From Bacillota bacterium (GTDB taxonomy: Bacteria > Bacillota > Clostridia > Oscillospirales > Acutalibacteraceae): 64,000 bases of DNA. Of this stretch, positions 60,140 to 64,000 are shown piece after piece. Location of the stretch: positions 1-64,000 of the forward strand of contig JAETSA010000003.1 of the NCBI GenBank assembly GCA_021769885.1. The letters run 5' to 3'. The notes beneath the pieces were generated by a model. The model made no database searches, was not told the DNA's origin, and was given only the letters and a program-made list of their open reading frames with translations. Position 1 is the first letter of the stretch, and each line of letters starts with the position of its first letter. The position numbers and the translations under genes are program-made.

Positions 60140-60356
60140 TCATATTTCTGCGGGCGATTCGTGAATCGCCCCTACGGGTTGCACGTCACCGTAAATGGAT
60201 GCGAAACCGTAGGGACAGCCCTCGTAGCTGTCCGTTCTGCGGGCGGTATATCGCTGTAGGGATTCGGCGGGAGCAAGCCCCCGCCCTACAAAGTACGTGA
60301 TGCTAATGGTCTGCTCTGATTTCGTGGGCGCGCAATGCACGCCCCTACAGGTGAAC
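60140..60356. repeat. Cluster of dispersed repeats between argH and argC
   Basis: GGGCGATTCGTGAATCGCCC with CTACGGGTTG (60153-60182), CCGTAGGGACAGCCCTCGTA, GGGAGCAAGCCCCCGCCCTAC and GGGCGCGCAATGCACGCCCC with TACAGG are all modules of the window-wide family. Confidence 0.8.
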
Positions 60357-60359
60357 GGG

Positions 60360-61730
60360 TTACTGATTCAAGCCTCTTACTCTCGCTACCTGTGCCAATA
60401 CATTTTTGGGTGCAGGGCCGCCGAGAGAGGTGCGGTCGTTTACGCATTTGTCGAGGTCAATCGCTTGATACACGCCGTCGTCAAACAAATCGCAAATGGC
60501 TTTGTAGTTTTCCAGCGGCAGAGTCTCGAGCGTCAAGCCTTTTTCGATGCACAAAGCAACAATTTCGCCTGTCGCTTTATAGGCATCGCGGAACGGCAGA
60601 CCCTTGGAAACGAGATAATCCGCGCAGTCTGTGGCGTTGATAAATCCGCCCGCCGCCGCTTTGCGCATATTTTCGGGGAGCGCGGTCATCGTATCGAGCA
60701 TCGGGATGAACGCCGTTAAACACATTTCCACGGTGTCGAACGCGTCAAAAATCGCTTCCTTGTCCTCCTGCATATCTTTATTGTATGCAAGCGGCAAGCC
60801 TTTCATTGCAGTCAGAAGCGTCATTAAGTCGCCGAATACACGCCCTGACTTGCCGCGAATCAGCTCGGTAATATCGGGATTCTTTTTCTGCGGCATAATG
60901 GACGAGCCCGTGGAAAACGCATCGTCTAATTCAATAAACTTAAATTCCCACGAACACCAAAGAACGATTTCTTCGGAGAACCGCGACAGATGCACCATCA
61001 AAATCGACAGTACACTTGCCAATTCCATACAGAAATCGCGGTCAGACACCGCATCCAAAGAATTTTGCATCGCACCGTCAAAGCCCAAAGCTTTCGCTGT
61101 CATTTCACGGTCGGTGTTGTAGGTTGTGCCCGCTAATGCGCACGCACCGAGAGGCGAGTAATTCATTCGTTTTTTCGCGTCCGAAAGGCGTTCCTTATCG
61201 CGCAGCAGCATTTCAGCGTAAGCGAGCAGATGATGCCCGAATGTAATCGGCTGGGCGCGCTGCATATGCGTGTAGCCCGGCATAACCGCATCGGAATACT
61301 GCTCCGCTTTGTTGCAGAGGACTGCAATCAAATCCGTCAGTTGTGTGTACAGTGCATCGCACGCCTTGCGGAGATACAAACGGATATCGAGCGCCACCTG
61401 GTCATTACGGCTTCGCGCGGTATGAAGACGCTTACCTGCCGCACCGACACGTGCGGTCAGTTCCCCCTCTACAAAAGTGTGAATATCCTCCGCGTTCGGG
61501 TCAATCTCCAATTCGCCGCTTTCGATTTCGGATTTTATCGCCGTTATTCCCTCGGTAATCGCTTTCAAATCCTCGGCGGAAATAATCCCCTGCGCCGCAA
61601 GCATTGCCGCGTGCGCAAGACTGCCTTCAATATCCTCTTTGAACATACGGCTGTCAAATTTTATAGACGAATTAAAATCATTTGTTTTCGGGTCAAGCGC
61701 CTTTTGAAAGCGCCCCTGCCAAAGCTGCAT
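60360..61730 (-). CDS. argH: Argininosuccinate lyase
   Basis: The 456-residue protein has the fumarase-superfamily signature GSSIMPQKKNPD near residue 277 and the start LWQGRFQKALDP typical of ArgH. TARSRNDQVALDIRLYLR near 105 binds substrate. It splits argininosuccinate into arginine and fumarate. It lies downstream of argG with about 158 bases between, which contain a repeat module, so it may be in the argG transcript. Confidence 0.97.
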   Translation of the reverse strand: MQLWQGRFQKALDPKTNDFNSSIKFDSRMFKEDIEGSLAHAAMLAAQGIISAEDLKAITEGITAIKSEIESGELEIDPNAEDIHTFVEGELTARVGAAGKRLHTARSRNDQVALDIRLYLRKACDALYTQLTDLIAVLCNKAEQYSDAVMPGYTHMQRAQPITFGHHLLAYAEMLLRDKERLSDAKKRMNYSPLGACALAGTTYNTDREMTAKALGFDGAMQNSLDAVSDRDFCMELASVLSILMVHLSRFSEEIVLWCSWEFKFIELDDAFSTGSSIMPQKKNPDITELIRGKSGRVFGDLMTLLTAMKGLPLAYNKDMQEDKEAIFDAFDTVEMCLTAFIPMLDTMTALPENMRKAAAGGFINATDCADYLVSKGLPFRDAYKATGEIVALCIEKGLTLETLPLENYKAICDLFDDGVYQAIDLDKCVNDRTSLGGPAPKNVLAQVARVRGLNQ

Positions 61731-61814
61731 ATGTTTTCACCTGTAATTCTTTTCCCTGTAATTAGTAGAATACGACAAAGAGCAAAAATGCCCTTTGCCG
61801 TGGAATGGTTATAC

Positions 61815-61880
61815 ATCATTGTAGGGGTCGATGCCTTCATCGACCCGCGGGCGGCTGAGGGCAGCCGCCCCTACGTTTAA
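61815..61880. repeat. Dispersed repeat between argG and argH
   Basis: TAGGGGTCGATGCCTTCATC followed by GACCCGCGGGCGGCTGAGGG and CAGCCGCCCCTACG. The GGGCGGCTG-AGGG-CAGCCGCCC hairpin is a variant of GGGCGGATG-CATCCGCCC elsewhere. Confidence 0.75.
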
Positions 61881-61888
61881 ATAACTGC

Positions 61889-63121
61889 TTATTTATTGTC
61901 TCTCTGCTGGTCGAGGAGCGCTTTGACCTTAATCGGCAGACCGAACAGGTTAATGAAGCCTGCGGAATCCGCCTGATTGTATGCGCCGCCGTCTTCGCCG
62001 AAGGATGCGACATTTTCATCATACAAGGTATAGGGCGAGGTAATGCCCGCATTGATGATGTTGCCCTTGTAAAGCTTCAGCTTAACATCGCCTGTGACGG
62101 TTTCCTGTGTTTTGTCCACGAATGCGGAAAGTGCCTCACGCAAGGGTGTAAACCACTGACCGTTATATACAATTTCACCGAATTTCTGTGCCACAAGCTT
62201 TTTGTAATGCTGTGTTTCCTTATCAAGTGCAATCATCTCAAGCAATTCGTGTGCTTTGTAAAGAATGGTTCCGCCGGGTGTTTCATACACGCCGCGCGAT
62301 TTCATACCGACCAAACGATTCTCGACGATATCTAAAAGTCCGATACCGTTTTTGCCGCCCAGCTCATTGAGCTTTTCGACGAGTGCAAGGCCGTCCATTT
62401 CCACGCCGTCCAATGCGGTGGGCACGCCCTTTTCGAAGTGCAGGGTGATGTAGGTCGGTGCATCGGGTGCCTGCTCAGGCGCAACGCCCAATTCGAGGAA
62501 GCCCTCTTTTGCGTACTGCGGCTCGTTTGCGGGATCCTCCAAATCCAGACCCTCGTGCGAAAGATGCCACACGTTTTTATCCTTGGAATAGTTGGTTTCG
62601 CGGTTAATTTTCAGCGGAATGTTGTGCGCTTCCGCGTACTCAATTTCTTCCTCACGGGATTTGATATCCCACTCACGCCACGGCGCAATGATTGCCATTT
62701 CGGGTGCAAATGCCTTGAGGGTCAGCTCGAAACGAACCTGGTCGTTGCCTTTGCCCGTACAGCCGTGGCAGATGGCGTCCGCGCCCTCTTTTTTCGCGAT
62801 TTCCGCAAGCCCTTTCGCAATGCAGGGACGTGCGTGCGAAGTGCCGAGCAGATAGCTTTCATAATCTGCGCCCGCTTTCAAGCACGGGAAGATATAATCC
62901 TCAACATATTCCTTTTTGAGGTCTAAAACATACAGCTTGGAAGCGCCCGTGGCGATTGCTTTTTCTTCAAGACCGTCCAGCTCCGTGCCCTGACCGACGT
63001 CGCCCGAGACCGCAATAACCTCGCAGTTGTTGTAATTCTCTTTGAGCCACGGAATGATGATGGACGTATCTAAGCCGCCCGAGTACGCCAAAACAACCTT
63101 TTTGATATCTTTTTTATCCAT
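61889..63121 (-). CDS. argG: Argininosuccinate synthase
   Basis: The protein, 410 residues from ATG 63121 (GGAGGC upstream), has the ATP-pyrophosphatase loop [18 protein letters not shown] near residue 10 and [14 protein letters not shown] near 118. It joins citrulline and aspartate, using ATP, to give argininosuccinate. It is the first gene of the arginine block. Its upstream region carries a promoter and several ARG-box-like sites, suggesting repression by ArgR with arginine. A longer frame from 63205 runs through the promoter and is rejected. Confidence 0.97.
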   Translation of the reverse strand: MDKKDIKKVVLAYSGGLDTSIIIPWLKENYNNCEVIAVSGDVGQGTELDGLEEKAIATGASKLYVLDLKKEYVEDYIFPCLKAGADYESYLLGTSHARPCIAKGLAEIAKKEGADAICHGCTGKGNDQVRFELTLKAFAPEMAIIAPWREWDIKSREEEIEYAEAHNIPLKINRETNYSKDKNVWHLSHEGLDLEDPANEPQYAKEGFLELGVAPEQAPDAPTYITLHFEKGVPTALDGVEMDGLALVEKLNELGGKNGIGLLDIVENRLVGMKSRGVYETPGGTILYKAHELLEMIALDKETQHYKKLVAQKFGEIVYNGQWFTPLREALSAFVDKTQETVTGDVKLKLYKGNIINAGITSPYTLYDENVASFGEDGGAYNQADSAGFINLFGLPIKVKALLDQQRDNK

Positions 63122-63196
63122 AAAAAATGCCTCCGTTTCAATTTGTGATGCGCCTGTTTTTCCGTTGGTTTTAAGACGATTTTTTGTTACGATGAA

Positions 63197-63224
63197 ATTA
63201 TACACGGTTTTAGAAGAAAATCAA
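63197..63224 (-). promoter_or_regulatory. Promoter of argG
   Basis: Minus strand TTGATT (63224-63219) and TATAAT (63202-63197) with a 16-base spacer, about 75 bases before the argG start. Confidence 0.75.
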
Positions 63225-63232
63225 GTAGTATT

Positions 63233-63246
63233 TGCATAAATATTCG
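63233..63246 (-). promoter_or_regulatory. ARG-box-like operator 1
   Basis: TGCATAAATATTCG approximates the ArgR/AhrC consensus TGAAT-N4-ATTCA (on the reverse strand CGAATATTTATGCA). It lies just upstream of the argG -35 element. Confidence 0.65.
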
Positions 63247-63327
63247 CGTTATTCTGCATATTTGTTCGTATTTACAAGAGAAATATGCATTTTAAGGTGT
63301 ATTTTATGCAAATTTAAAACATTTTAT

Positions 63328-63341
63328 TGAATAAATATGCA
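63328..63341 (-). promoter_or_regulatory. ARG-box-like operator 2
   Basis: TGAATAAATATGCA matches the ArgR consensus at all but one position. Partial sites (ATGCATTTT, TTATGCAAAT) lie in between at 63290-63312. A distant auxiliary operator with looping to the promoter site is typical for ArgR in Firmicutes. Confidence 0.7.
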
Positions 63342-63399
63342 AAATCAGCATCCGCACGGATTTTTGCAGTCCGCGCAGGTGCTGATGTACGATAGTATT

Positions 63400-63889
63400 T
63401 TCGGGAAAAGGGGAACAATCCCCTTTGCTTTTTGTAGAATCAAAATGCACGTCCCTACGACTTGTAGGGAACAACCTCTGTGTTGTTCCGAAAATTCGGT
63501 ACAATGTAAATTCGTTTTGAAAATTGTAGGGGTCGGCGTCCCCGACGACCCGCGGGCGGATGAAAGCATACTATCATACTCTTGACAAGGCATCCGCCCC
63601 TACAGGTTCGTTTCGCCATTGGGGTTGCGCAAAGCCCGACCTTGCTCGGGCGATTCGTGAATCGCCCCTACGGGGTTGTATACCGCCGTTGGGTTTGCGT
63701 AAAATCCGACCGTGTTCGGGCGGATGAGGGCATCCGCCCCTACGGGTTGTGTGTGCGTGCTGATTCTGCGGCGCGAGCAAGCCCGCGCCCTACGCCCGGC
63801 TGTTCTACTTTGTTTTGTGTGAGATTCTTCGCTTCGTTCAGAATGACAAGGCTTTTGTTCGGGCGCGCAATGTGCGCCCCTACTTCCGT
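63400..63889. repeat. Cluster of dispersed repeats at the right end
   Basis: GGAACAAC-CTCTGT-GTTGTTCC (63470-63491) is a hairpin variant of the one at 44132-44153. Next come GTAGGGGTCGGCGTCCCCGA, GGGCGATTCGTGAATCGCCC with CTACGGGG (63648-63677), and GGGCGGATGAGGGCATCCGC with CCCTACGGG (63718-63745). The HSERSEES-type repeat (about 63822-63850, reverse) and GGGCGCGCAATGTGCGCCCC with TAC follow. The cluster ends exactly at the stop codon of the next gene. Confidence 0.8.
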
Positions 63890-64000
63890 CTTGCAAACTG
63901 TGCCAAAAGGGAGAAACGGTTGTCGCCGTACCGCCGAATGTTCGCGGCGACGGCGCGTCCGAACACGGATTTGTACAATCTGTGCAAATCGTCAAAGGTC
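63890..64000 (-). CDS. C-terminal end of an unidentified protein (partial)
   Basis: On the minus strand the window edge opens an in-frame 36-codon tail reading TFDDLHRLYKSVFGRAVAAN, then IRRYGDNRFSLLAQFARRK and a TAG stop whose bases belong to the CCCCTAC repeat. Residue use is protein-like and lacks the repeat-derived composition of other frames here, so it is probably a real C-terminus. I cannot assign a family. Confidence 0.5.

Noticed and set aside
1-64000. CRISPR array
   Set aside because: No regularly spaced direct repeats with unique spacers and no cas genes were found; the dispersed repeats are irregular and scattered.

Overview
The window looks like a chromosomal segment of an anaerobic, low-to-moderate-GC Firmicute, most likely a Clostridia member of the Oscillospirales type. 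This rests on strong AGGAGG-type ribosome binding sites with frequent TTG/GTG starts, sigma-A promoters, anaerobe enzymes (rubrerythrin, rubredoxin, formate-tetrahydrofolate ligase, CoA-disulfide reductase), a LytS-type two-component pair and a YlmA/comEC-holA style housekeeping operon. The species cannot be named from the sequence alone.

Layout. 1-8.6 kb: dispersed repeats, a lipoyl-less E2-type acyltransferase, an EF-hand-like hypothetical, a tRNA-Met/tRNA-Glu operon, a mobile four-helix-bundle gene, and a redox/metal cluster (DUF134 regulator, NifX-like His-rich protein, CoA-disulfide reductase-rhodanese, Crp/Fnr regulator, thioredoxin). 8.86-23.1 kb: an AT-rich island holding one long co-directional operon. 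It encodes an HTH regulator, a C5-cytosine methyltransferase, an SNF2 helicase, a type III-like Mod methyltransferase, a type III-like Res helicase-nuclease, then DrmA, DrmB and DrmC. This is a DISARM anti-phage locus with both kinds of DISARM methylase represented and a complete type III mod-res pair inserted between DrmD-like and DrmA. 23.2-28.4 kb: remains of an integrated mobile element (DUF6809, DUF6076, RepA-like ATPase, MobC-like RHH protein, 5'-truncated tyrosine recombinase, excisionase-like HTH protein) ending at a tRNA-Ser(CGA) with a partial duplicate beside it. 28.4-29.9 kb: repeat-rich, no genes.

30-39.4 kb, minus strand: uxaC, then the operon alaS-HIT-comEC-holA-toprim(DUF4093)-asparaginase. 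39.5-43.9 kb, plus strand: a sensor kinase, a response regulator with a BTAD/SARP-like output and fhs overlapping it. 44-53.4 kb: MarR, citrate synthase, a decayed HEPN/HepT toxin gene, a FAD-Rieske oxidoreductase, a DHHW protein, a phosphoesterase, a D-Ala-D-Ala carboxypeptidase, a Pr6Pr membrane protein, and a rubrerythrin-rubredoxin pair. 53.4-63.3 kb, minus strand: nearly the whole arginine pathway, argG-argH-argC-argJ-argB-argD-argF followed by a methyltransferase. ArgR-type boxes lie upstream of argG, and a decayed DUF559 cassette interrupts the run between argJ and argB.

A striking background feature is a family of modular intergenic repeats (hairpins ending in CCCCTACGGG and a three-way-junction module), found in about ten intergenic spaces. 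Their stems change in a compensatory way between copies.
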